Shown piece by piece: positions 56,286 to 64,000 of a stretch of 64,000 nt of DNA; the stretch's first letter is position 1, and each line of letters opens with the position of its first letter. The notes beneath the pieces were generated by a model that was not told where the DNA came from, made no database searches, and saw only the letters and a list, made by a program, of their open reading frames with translations. The DNA is from Paramicrosporidium saccamoebae. Lineage: Eukaryota > Rozellomycota. The translations under genes were made by a program, and so were the position numbers. The DNA lies in NCBI GenBank assembly GCA_002794465.1, contig MTSL01000168.1, positions 24,001-88,000 on the forward strand, given 5' to 3'.

Positions 56286-58137
56286 ATGGGTCGTGAGGCT
56301 GAACTCTTCTGTTTAAACCCAACTATTACATGGGGACCTTGTACGAGAAAAGGTTGTCTTGTAGAGGGGCTGGATGTTCACAGCGGTAATGTTATCGTGC
56401 CTTCAGACTATGATGATCCCCCCCAAGGAGACGTTTTCACTGTACGTCGAGCGATACATTAAGCCTGACAGTGATCCCATTGCGCATGTCTTCTTACTCG
56501 CTGGTGGACCTGGCGGATACGGGAACAGCGAACAGGACGAAGCAATACGAATGGTCGATGAATATGATAGAAAAGTTGCGGTGTATCTCATTGACCACAG
56601 GGGACTGGGTGGTTCTGGAGAATTTACTTCCATAGCAAATTTACTCACGATCAGCACCGAAGACTTTTTGGAGACATTCGAAAATGGCGAGTTTGACATT
56701 AAAGATTTAATCATGACAAACGCAGCCTTGGACGTATCTATGCTTGCCATGGCAGTAAGAAAGGTTACAAGACCCACGGACCGATTTGTGCTGCATGGAT
56801 TCTCTTATGGGGCTCGATGGGCTCATCATGTCGTCCAATTAACGCCAGACTTATTTAGTAGCGCGTTCCTTGGCGGAGTCCCCGAAATTTTAGGAACAGA
56901 ACACTCTTCCAGCGTGATCGGTCTTGCTGAATTGTGCGCCAAAGACGAATTTTGTCGTCGCAAGATGGGAGGTAATGTTTATGCAGCCATGAACTCGGCC
57001 GTCCGAAACTTGGATAATGCAGATCATAATGAATGCACAAAGTTATTCCATGAGCAATTCAACAAGGATTTGCGTGGTACTATTGATAGTAAGGCTGGCC
57101 AGATTTCAAAATTCTTTCATAGATTCCTATCTGGTTCTGAAGACGGTCTGGTAGATGATGAAGATTTCGTGTCGACGCAGCTCATGCTACCTTTCCTGAT
57201 GGCCACTGAAAAATGCATCGATGTAGAAAAGTATCGTCACGAGGTCCTGCTACCCATGATCGGGTCCTTCCAGGAGAGCAATGGCAGTGACCCGGACTTT
57301 AACTCTGTGGTGAACTCTATAATTTATTTCGACACGAATTACCATGATTTTCCAGGGGGCAGACCCGAGTTGCCTACCCACAACACACATTTGCATTTAG
57401 ACGAATACTATTCGAGATTGTACTATACCGAATGGATGCATCTAGAACAGTTTCTGAAGGGCCGCAAGCTTTCCCAAGAACAACCAGCCAGAACCAGTAC
57501 AACTGAAATGTACATAATGGCAAGCAGAATGGACTTGTCCACTTCTTATCTACCCACATGGTCTCTCTTCAATTCCATCACTGCTCCAACAAAAAAGTGG
57601 CTGTTGTTCGACAACCGCGGCCATGATGGATACTGGGGAGAATGTCACGACATGCTTGAGAAAGAGGCCATTTTTGGCACGTCGAGCGGCTTTGACTACG
57701 GGGAATGTGTGCGTAGGACTGACGCAGAGTACAAGTTGGATTGGAGCTTTGCTAAGGAGGGTGATTATGCAAAAATGTGGGGCTCGGTACCCGACAGTTC
57801 AGACTTGGAAGTTGTCATTACTGATGCACCAGTCTTTTTAGAAGTGTTTAGTGTAGAAGGCGATCATGTCTTGCCCGTGGCGACGGGTCAGACTAATTGC
57901 ACGTCAGGTGATGGTTTTTTAACGACTAATCATGAAATTTCGAGAGGGGCCATCGACCATTTCCGCCCCATTGGTTTCGGCAACCTGTTCGGCACCGCTT
58001 CTGCTAACGGTTATCGCATCGACATGGGCAATGAGCATTATATCCCTATAGGCGATAATGTTGGCTATGCTAACCCGGCTAGTTTTCGTTTTATAGTGTT
58101 GTTGCAGGTGCTCCTTCACATTCTTGGCATGATCTAG
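56286..58137 (+). CDS. S33-like alpha/beta hydrolase paralogue 2, frame broken at C7 tract
   Basis: The start ATG at 56286 gives 44 residues (MGREAELFCLNPTITWG to VIVPSDYDD) that align with the start of paralogue 1. Then a run of seven C (56418-56424) shifts the frame; the rest is open from there to 58137. One C fewer would give a continuous gene. Active-site features: HVFLLAGGPGGYG, YLIDHRGLGGSGEF, VLHGFSYGARWAHHVV, IMASRMDLST, FDNRGHDGYWGECHD. The last 90 residues differ from paralogue 1 and end in a hydrophobic stretch (FRFIVLLQVLLHILGMI) without a basic tail, like a GPI-anchor signal. Function at the cell surface is inferred. Confidence 0.75.
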
Positions 58138-58349
58138 TACAAAAATGGACAAGCAGTCCGTTCGACAACCCACTTGCCACGCATGCGCTATGAGAAATTA
58201 TTGGTTCTCGCACATGTTTAGATAAATAGACTGATGGCTCGGAACTACGAGAGATCCATAATGTTTTAAGAATAGCAAAGGTATCGTGTGACGATGAGCC
58301 GGCCTAACGCCGTCTAAATTGGTGTTAGTTGTGTCATTCTCGATGGCTC

Positions 58350-58457
58350 ATGATCAGCACCAATCCAATTTCTCCCAGTGCTGCTGGTCTGTTTGTGGCA
58401 ACACTAATCTTTGTCAGCATCATATACTACAAGGAGAACAAGAAACGATATATGTAG
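58350..58457 (+). pseudogene. Short transmembrane tail ORF, probable hydrolase remnant
   Basis: A 35-codon frame reads PSAAGLFVATLIFVSIIYYK followed by a short basic end. This hydrophobic-then-basic pattern resembles the C-terminal tail of hydrolase paralogue 1 (LGLVMVAMAGVLFYNYKKGK). Paralogue 2 lacks such a tail. It may be the displaced original tail of paralogue 2, a remnant of a third copy, or chance. Confidence 0.35.
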
Positions 58458-58559
58458 CAGTCAACTTGGTGGGCAACTTACAGCCCGTCCTAGAATTAAA
58501 TAGTTTTGACCTTTGTCGTCAATGAGGCATTTACTACACACGGCCAAGTCGCCAATCCT

Positions 58560-58640
58560 ATCCCACTCCCCCCCCCACTCTGATCCTATCCTACTCCATC
58601 CCACTCTGACCCTGCCCTACTCTATTCCACTCTAACTCTT
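58560..58640. repeat. Pyrimidine-rich tandem repeat with C9 run
   Basis: Repeated CCCACTCTGATCCTATCCTA and ACCCTGCCCTACTC-type units of about 25 bp follow a run of nine C, just beyond the STE12-like stop codon. No gene seen between 58458 and 58673. Confidence 0.6.
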
Positions 58641-58673
58641 GGAGGATCTAAATTTTATTGATCAGCTAGCTGG

Positions 58674-60020
58674 CTATTCTTGCAACTGGGCTATATTTGT
58701 ATCTACATGCGAAGGTGTCTGGTGTTCGCTCAAAACTCTGTAAATGTCAAGAGAATTTGTGGTTGCTGAGGAAAGTTCATTCGCCATGTGGATCTTTAGA
58801 TGCTGCGCCAAGTTGTCCGACCGACTGAAGCTCTTCCCGCATCTTTCCACTGGACACGGGAACGGTCTTTCTCCCGTGTGAATTCGCACATGGCGTTTTA
58901 GATGCTCGAGCCGCTTGAAACGCCGCTTGCAGAACTGATAGTTGCAGATGAAGCGACGTTCCTCGTCACGACGAGCGTAGCGTGCAATGCTGCTGGGATG
59001 GTACGGGATCAGACGGGGTGGATTGGAGGGGTTGGAGGCAGGAAGGAGGGGAACACGGCGTGGTTGCTTATTAAGATCTTGGGGCAGTACTGGACGAGAC
59101 TGGTTATCTACAAGACTGAGAGGGGAATCCACATCAGCAGAGGAGGGAAGATCGAGACCAAAGAGGTGCAGGTTAAAGTCTGTGAGATCCATAAACTCGC
59201 TCGTGGATTTAGTGTTGTTGCTGGATATGGAGGCCGTGCCCGTCTGGGTAACATCGCTCAGGGTTTCAATATCGCTCAAGAACGGAGTGTTGTAAAAGTC
59301 CACCTGTTCATGTTCATTAGAGAAGGACTCTTCGGAGAACAGACTTGGATTGATGTACTTTTCCAATGGTCCCTGATTGGGCCAGCCATAATCGGCCGAC
59401 GGGAGATCAGTCGGTCCGTTTGTATTGACTTTTTCGCCACGCTTGTGCATCCGCGTCTTGGCATCGGTCACTAATCGGTTGACATCTACCGAATTCCAAT
59501 AGTAAACCTTTTGTTTCTTCTGGGTCCTAATGCATCCGTGTCGACAGAGCCACTCTAGGAATTCGCTGCGAGCCTCCTCCAGACGCGCACCCTGTCCAGT
59601 CTTCAGATGGCGCAGATCGCTGAACACGCCCTCTTCAAACTTTTTCATCTCTGAAAGACTCACCACGCTGCCCTCCATTCTCAGACGATACACAATCACC
59701 TTGATAATATCTGTGCCCGTAATGTAGTAGTCGCCGTCCCACAAGATGCACGACATCAGCTCGCCTCCCGAGTTGGGCAGCTCAAACTTTTTACATGCAC
59801 CTCGTCTTCGATACTGCAGGAGGCGAGTGCGCTTCTCTGCCGTCTCTGGGTCCGTGTTGTGCAGCATGCTATTCTTAGTTGCCTCGCCCAACATGTTCTT
59901 CAGACGGGCTTCGTAGAGGGCATGAACCTGCATGGGACCGGTCTGTAGAAACTCGTCAAGACGCTCAAGGCGGCTCTCATCAGTGAGAGTGCTGGTATTC
60001 TCTTGGGGATAAATGTACAT
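58674..60020 (-). CDS. STE12: STE12-like transcription factor with homeodomain-like and C2H2 domains
   Basis: 448 residues from the ATG at 60020 (the frame extends upstream to a TTG only). The STE homeodomain-like region spans residues about 40-180: [98 protein letters not shown]. Two C2H2 zinc fingers lie at about 355-410 ([20 protein letters not shown] and [20 protein letters not shown]). This domain order is that of filamentous and basal fungal STE12 proteins, which act below MAPK pathways in mating and invasion. The family is fungal, so it is the best lineage marker here. Confidence 0.93.
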   Translation of the reverse strand: MYIYPQENTSTLTDESRLERLDEFLQTGPMQVHALYEARLKNMLGEATKNSMLHNTDPETAEKRTRLLQYRRRGACKKFELPNSGGELMSCILWDGDYYITGTDIIKVIVYRLRMEGSVVSLSEMKKFEEGVFSDLRHLKTGQGARLEEARSEFLEWLCRHGCIRTQKKQKVYYWNSVDVNRLVTDAKTRMHKRGEKVNTNGPTDLPSADYGWPNQGPLEKYINPSLFSEESFSNEHEQVDFYNTPFLSDIETLSDVTQTGTASISSNNTKSTSEFMDLTDFNLHLFGLDLPSSADVDSPLSLVDNQSRPVLPQDLNKQPRRVPLLPASNPSNPPRLIPYHPSSIARYARRDEERRFICNYQFCKRRFKRLEHLKRHVRIHTGERPFPCPVERCGKSFSRSDNLAQHLKIHMANELSSATTNSLDIYRVLSEHQTPSHVDTNIAQLQE

Positions 60021-60260
60021 TGCAAATCTGCGGCTACTCCGTCGTAATGTGCACAGGAGTCCTGACAGCCAGTCAATGATTCCCTTTAATTTGCCCGCAT
60101 CTATTTTGGGCAACTGTTACTATTTTAAGTAATAGACTTCCATTTAGGACGAATCAGCGCCTGTTTATAATTAAACCGTCAGCTCATCCACCCAATCATC
60201 AAAGTCTTTTCTCATGGTTGGACAAGGGTTGTGGAAATTAAGTTCTTCCTTCGGCACGTT

Positions 60261-61303
60261 ATGAAGAATATTGGAACCCATGACGGCAAGTTTCACGCCG
60301 ATGAAGCATTTGCATGTGCCATGCTGCAAATGACCAAAGAATTTCGTGATTCGAGTATGTATAATCCTCTATTACTGACTGAATAGAAATTACTCGCACC
60401 CGTGATGCTGAAGTCTTGAAAGGGATGGATGTGGTTGTGGATGTTGGCGGTACTTATGACCCAAATACGCATCGTTTTGATCACCATCAGCCCACTTTCC
60501 ATGATACCTTTTCCCCAGAACACAAGACATTGCTTAGTAGTGCGGGACTCGTCTACAAGTAGCTAAAGTGCACAAGTGCTAAATTATATAGGCATTTCGC
60601 CAAAGAGATTATTGCACAGCAGTTAGAGACTCCTGACGAAGCAGCCGTTGCTCTTCTCTATCGCAAAATCTACGACCGCTTTGTTGAAGCGTTCGATGCC
60701 CACGACAATGGCGTCTCTGCCTATCCATCCGAAATCAAGCCTCTCTTTCACCGGTCCTGGGATATTTTCGCCCAGGTGAACATTCTCAACCCGGATTGGA
60801 ATGAAGATGATGTAAATGTTCAGGAACGTTTCTTGCAGGCTGTTCAGCTGGTCCGCACTAACTTTGAGGCTGTCCTGAAAAAGTACACCAAAAGCTGGCT
60901 TCTCGGACGTTCCATCCTAGAACGCTGTCTATTGGCTGTTCCTGTCGGTGATGCCACTGCATTGGAATCCCAGATTATCGTGCTGGACCAATTCTGCCCA
61001 TGGCAGGATCATTTGTTTGATCTTGAAGGCGAGAGGGAAGTAAAGAATCCCATACTTTATGCCCTCTACGAGGACTCTATGAAGAGATCATGGAGAGTCC
61101 ACGCGGTCCCCATGGGTCCCGACACGTTTGAATGCCGCCTTGCCCTTCCCGAAGCGTGGCGTGGGTTGCGTGATCAGGAATTGAGTGACGTCTCGGGTAT
61201 TCCCGGATGCGTCTTTGTCCACCGTGGCGGCTTTATTGGCGCCCACGCTACCAAAGAAGGTGCCATGGAGATGGCCAAACAGTCCTTGAAACTTCAGCAA
61301 TAA
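60261..61303 (+). CDS. MYG1: MYG1 exonuclease family protein
   Basis: Three exons: 60261-60354, 60387-60558, 60592-61303; introns of 32 nt (GTATGT...ATAG, with ACTGAC) and 33 nt (GTAGCT...ATAG, with GTGCTAAAT). The 325-residue product starts [20 protein letters not shown], continues [20 protein letters not shown], then [14 protein letters not shown], and ends with [20 protein letters not shown]. The DHH-like acidic and His motifs are those of MYG1, a 3'-5' RNA exonuclease of nucleolus and mitochondria. Both splice joins restore exact family sequence. Confidence 0.95.
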
Positions 61304-61332
61304 ATGCGTACAAATCCTCCCTCCCCGGCTGG

Positions 61333-62847
61333 ATGTTATTAATTGCATTATGTGCACTGGCTAATCTGTCTGTGGCGTTGGTTCTGCGTTTTACTTTAGA
61401 TAAAACCATATGGGAGATGCCTCGCTCGGCCGTCCAAACTGCAATAGAGTCAATCGATCCGAGAGATTCATGTAGTCTGTCCTGGCTGGCACATTTCTAT
61501 TCCAACCAACTGGCACGCACCTTTCCCATCCACCTTTGCAGCAGTCGCTGGCTACAACTCCTCGAAGAAGTCGTAATCTCCTGCAGAGAGCTGCACTCGA
61601 TATTCCTGAATGCCGAATATCTCTGCACGCGGCCGTTCATCATCCCAAAGGTGCAGGATAATTATGGAGGAATTATATGGCGTGAATACGCAGCAAAAGT
61701 GTCATCAACATTTGGCATGATGAGAATACTAGACAACATGGAGCGACATCAGCATGACGATTTACTGACCCCTCAAGAATGGCTTAGAGATGCATCGCTC
61801 TTTTCCACTTCAGCATGGAAACTCATCCCATCAGGTCTCGCTTCGCCAAGAATCAATGTCGTCTTGGAAACACTAGCCACCTTTTCATCGGATCGCTTTC
61901 TTGTGACCATCAAGATCTGGCAGCGCATCAAGCATGGAACGTTCCCCTCAGTGGCCGGGAGTCAATTTTTAGGACTTGTGACGGGTCCCCTGGCATCTGC
62001 ATTAATCAACAATGACACCCAGTTAATTTTTTCGCTGCTGTTAAAACACGTGCTGAAAAATTGCAATGTACGAGAAGCGTCCTCCTGGATGCTAAGCACG
62101 ATGCGAATACTGTTTGGAACAATGTCTACTGAGGCTCGTTGTAGCATGCTTTCCACCTTTATGGCACGCTTTCCACCTGAAGCAATCTCCGCATATCACT
62201 TGCGCATGTTCGGCAATGTTCAATTCGATCCCATAAACAATTGTCCCGAATTCAATCACCGCCGGTGGCGAGCATATTTTGAAGGGGCCCTTTTTTACGG
62301 CTTGGTCGAACCAGTTTGGGGAGAGCCAAAAGATGTAAGACTAAAGAAATGGCAGATTCTGGCGGCTCAGTTGGTGGAGACAGAGTCATTTGTCTGGGTA
62401 AAACACGTGTATGACCTTTTGGAGTCATTCAACCCGATTAGCCCGCCCATTAGCATTGATCCGATACCCTTTTTGGCGCATATGGGATGCAGTTCGCTTT
62501 TGGAAGTTTTGAATTTACACTTTGCGCGCTTAAAGTACAATTTCATCGTGTCCGTAGACGGGTCTTTTTTAATTGACGATCCCCACTTTATGAATACCAC
62601 TCACATTCTGTGCATTGGGCTTTACAAGTTTACTCGCACTGGCGTTTGGGATCTCGTTTTAGATCCCGCTACACTCCGGCTGACGCCCGAATTACAGGAA
62701 AAATACAAGGCCGCATTTCCTGACACGTATGAACAGCGGCTATTGCATCTTAAAGCGGCATTGGCCATAATCCCTGTGGAAAGATTTTTGAGTTATTTTT
62801 CCATTGAAGATCTCAGCAATGGAACTATTTATACTAACCAACTGTAA
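61333..62847 (+). CDS. Secreted WHGK-family protein 6, diverged dispersed copy
   Basis: 504 residues from the ATG at 61333, 29 bp after the MYG1 stop. This start gives the family signal peptide MLLIALCALANLSVALVLRF with the A-L-V-L-R junction. The WHGK block is lost (SSWMLSTMRILFG in its place). Kept are the YHLRMFGNVQFD region, LVEPVWGEPKDVRLKKWQIL (matching the FW-x-x-R...HWR block) and HILCIGLYKFTRTGVWDLVL then DPATLRLTPELQEKY (matching the GRLLVLG...DVF-L-P block). Placement in the family rests on these collinear motifs, the same length and the same signal peptide. Function unknown. Confidence 0.75.
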   Translation: MLLIALCALANLSVALVLRFTLDKTIWEMPRSAVQTAIESIDPRDSCSLSWLAHFYSNQLARTFPIHLCSSRWLQLLEEVVISCRELHSIFLNAEYLCTRPFIIPKVQDNYGGIIWREYAAKVSSTFGMMRILDNMERHQHDDLLTPQEWLRDASLFSTSAWKLIPSGLASPRINVVLETLATFSSDRFLVTIKIWQRIKHGTFPSVAGSQFLGLVTGPLASALINNDTQLIFSLLLKHVLKNCNVREASSWMLSTMRILFGTMSTEARCSMLSTFMARFPPEAISAYHLRMFGNVQFDPINNCPEFNHRRWRAYFEGALFYGLVEPVWGEPKDVRLKKWQILAAQLVETESFVWVKHVYDLLESFNPISPPISIDPIPFLAHMGCSSLLEVLNLHFARLKYNFIVSVDGSFLIDDPHFMNTTHILCIGLYKFTRTGVWDLVLDPATLRLTPELQEKYKAAFPDTYEQRLLHLKAALAIIPVERFLSYFSIEDLSNGTIYTNQL

Positions 62848-62886
62848 ATATTATGCTTGTGAAAGAGTTTATCCTGAGGGATCCCA

Positions 62887-63077
62887 GTGTGATGTAGAGG
62901 CTTGATTAGTTGGGTACTTGAAAATATGAGGATATACTTGTGTAATAGAGTGGATCGACTAGCTAGGTATTTGAGGGCAGTGAGATGTGTATCCATACTA
63001 TTATAGGATTAGCAGTAAGTAAACCCTCCCCCTTTTCCGCCTGACAGTCCATACTATTTATCCCCCACTACGCGACA
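62887..63077 (+). repeat. Dispersed repeat, copy 4 (longest)
   Basis: Directly downstream of secreted gene 6. It contains two head-to-tail subunits (TTGATTAGTTGGGTACTTGA and CGACTAGCTAGGTATTTGAG), then GTGTATCCATACTATTATAG, GATTAGCAGTAAGTAAACCC and a CCACTACGCGAC end, the same end as the inverted copies at 51436 and 56036. Confidence 0.85.
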
Positions 63078-63125
63078 AGTTGATGCTGTTTAACATGGTT
63101 TTTATTACAAATGTCACAAACAACA

Positions 63126-63726
63126 TTAACATGAAATGCGTTTGTAAAAGATTTCATAGTCTATATTAAGATGGCCACACCGAGACGGAGAAATCTCGTC
63201 TGGGCGGTAGCCAAGTCGTTCGTAAAATCGAATCGCAATACAGTTGTGTTTAAAACATGTAAGCATCACTGGTATCCCAGCTTTCCGAGCCAACTCTTCA
63301 AGCATTTGCATCAGCAAATAGCCGAGACCCTTCCCACGATAAAGGGAGTTAATTTGTAGTTCATAAAGATACAAAACCGGCCTAGCATTGCCCCCAAGAT
63401 CCTCTTCCGTGGTAGTCATGTAGCTTGCAAAGCCTATAGGATTTCCATCAAGGCGCGCGACAAGATAGAACATGTCAGGAAGCAATAGCTCTTTGAATTT
63501 GGCCTCCCTATCCCATCCCCAAGAAGAACTTTTGTAACTAAATTGATGAATTCAATACCGTTCTATACAATTGGCCCACATTGGCCTCGACCAGTCCTAT
63601 CATCCACTCTGCAAGTAGTTTATCTGTATGGGCATCCTCCACTTCTACTCGCGCTTTTACTCCCATTTGCGCTTCTACTCCCACTTGCGCACCTGTTTGT
63701 GCTTGCACTCTCATCGGCGCTTTCAT
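63126..63726 (-). CDS. NAA40: N-alpha-acetyltransferase NAA40 (NatD, histone H4/H2A)
   Basis: Two exons, 63569-63726 and 63126-63537, with a 31-nt intron (63538-63568, GTATAG...TTTAG). The join reads ANVGQFYKSSSWGWDREAKF, matching the NAA40 block LYE-SSWGWDEKEK. GNAT features follow: YLVARLDGNPIGFASY, LYLYELQINSLYRGKGLGYL (acetyl-CoA loop R-G-K-G-L-G), LTCFKHNCIAIRFYERLGY. 189 residues. The first 30 residues are a low-complexity Val/Gln/Glu repeat (QVGVEAQMGVKARVEVE). NatD acetylates the N-terminal Ser of H4 and H2A. Confidence 0.88.
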
Positions 63727-63793
63727 TTTCCACCCATGACGGTGACCGTAAATACGCCTCTATAGGGCAAAGTGTATATAATTTACTATGCTA

Positions 63794-64000
63794 CTAACCA
63801 GTCCTTATTCTGCGTCCAGTCTGAGCCTTGAACCCAGCCTTGATGGCGGCCACTGAACGGCTAGATCCACATGAATCGCATTTCATAAAGAACAGTCGAT
63901 TCTCCTTGCTCAGCTGCGTTTCGGGAGAACGGCACGTCTTGCAGGTCACATATTCACCAATATACCGGCGCAGCAGATTCTCCACCTGTAGTTGCTGGAA
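63794..64000 (-). CDS. SUI3: eIF2 beta subunit, C-terminal part (runs off window)
   Basis: The 68 visible codons are open to the window edge at 64000, so the 5' part lies outside. They read [20 protein letters not shown], then a second Cys pair in [20 protein letters not shown] and a terminal GRRIRTG. This is the C2-C2 zinc ribbon of eIF2 beta/eIF5, and the [10 protein letters not shown] and [10 protein letters not shown] motifs favour eIF2 beta. It contributes to start-codon selection with eIF2. Confidence 0.92.
   Translation of the reverse strand, partial: FQQLQVENLLRRYIGEYVTCKTCRSPETQLSKENRLFFMKCDSCGSSRSVAAIKAGFKAQTGRRIRTG

Overview
The window looks like a compact nuclear genome segment from an early-diverging fungus, most like the Rozellomycota/Cryptomycota, the lineage next to Microsporidia (Paramicrosporidium- or Mitosporidium-type). 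This is inference. The basis is: a STE12-type regulator (a fungal family); standard genetic code with TAA, TAG and TGA all used as stops; genes packed 13-250 bp apart; spliceosomal introns of only 29-35 nt; and large lineage-specific families of secreted or membrane proteins. Unlike canonical Microsporidia it keeps real mitochondrial metabolism: 2-oxoglutarate dehydrogenase, mitochondrial processing peptidase alpha, TIM17, a Tim17-fold complex-I-type subunit, GatB, a glycine/heme carrier (SLC25A38/Hem25 type) and an MCUR1/Fmp32-like protein. I cannot name the species from sequence alone.

Layout. 1-6.4 kb: array of type II membrane glycosyltransferase-like genes sharing EPD, HINGN and HGG motifs, with one inverted, decayed glycosyltransferase pseudogene. 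6.6-11.7 kb: HROB-like OB-fold protein, TIM17, NOP9, CLD1/ABHD5-type hydrolase. 11.9-12.0 kb: a tRNA-Ile interrupted by a 10-N assembly gap. 12.2-31.8 kb: housekeeping block (NDUFA11-like, TFIIS, GatB, PIN nuclease, PSMA2, OGDH E1, SulP/Vsb1-type transporter, secreted CAP protein, MPP alpha, RRP5 split into two genes, VPS53). 31.8-40.1 kb: five tandem genes of an unrecognised family of about 500-residue secreted proteins; a diverged sixth lies at 61.3-62.8 kb. 40.4-53.7 kb: acidic secreted protein, SLC25A38, eIF3a, pseudouridine synthase, SARNP/THO1, NAMPT, SLY1, REEP/HVA22, MCUR1-like, DRG1. 54.2-58.5 kb: two tandem alpha/beta-hydrolase paralogues, each broken at a G or C homopolymer. 58.7-64.0 kb: STE12-like, MYG1, the sixth secreted gene, NAA40, and the 3' end of eIF2 beta.

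The housekeeping genes cover ribosome biogenesis (NOP9, RRP5), translation (eIF3a, eIF2 beta, DRG1, pseudouridine synthase), secretion (SLY1, VPS53, REEP) and mitochondria. They are interleaved with three accessory families rather than separated from them. The most novel items are the tandem secreted family with conserved signal-peptide junction and a possible degenerate HECT N-lobe, the 29-35 nt introns, the natural split of RRP5, and the homopolymer breaks confined to accessory genes. A dispersed repeat of about 150 bp occurs four times, mostly beside accessory genes.
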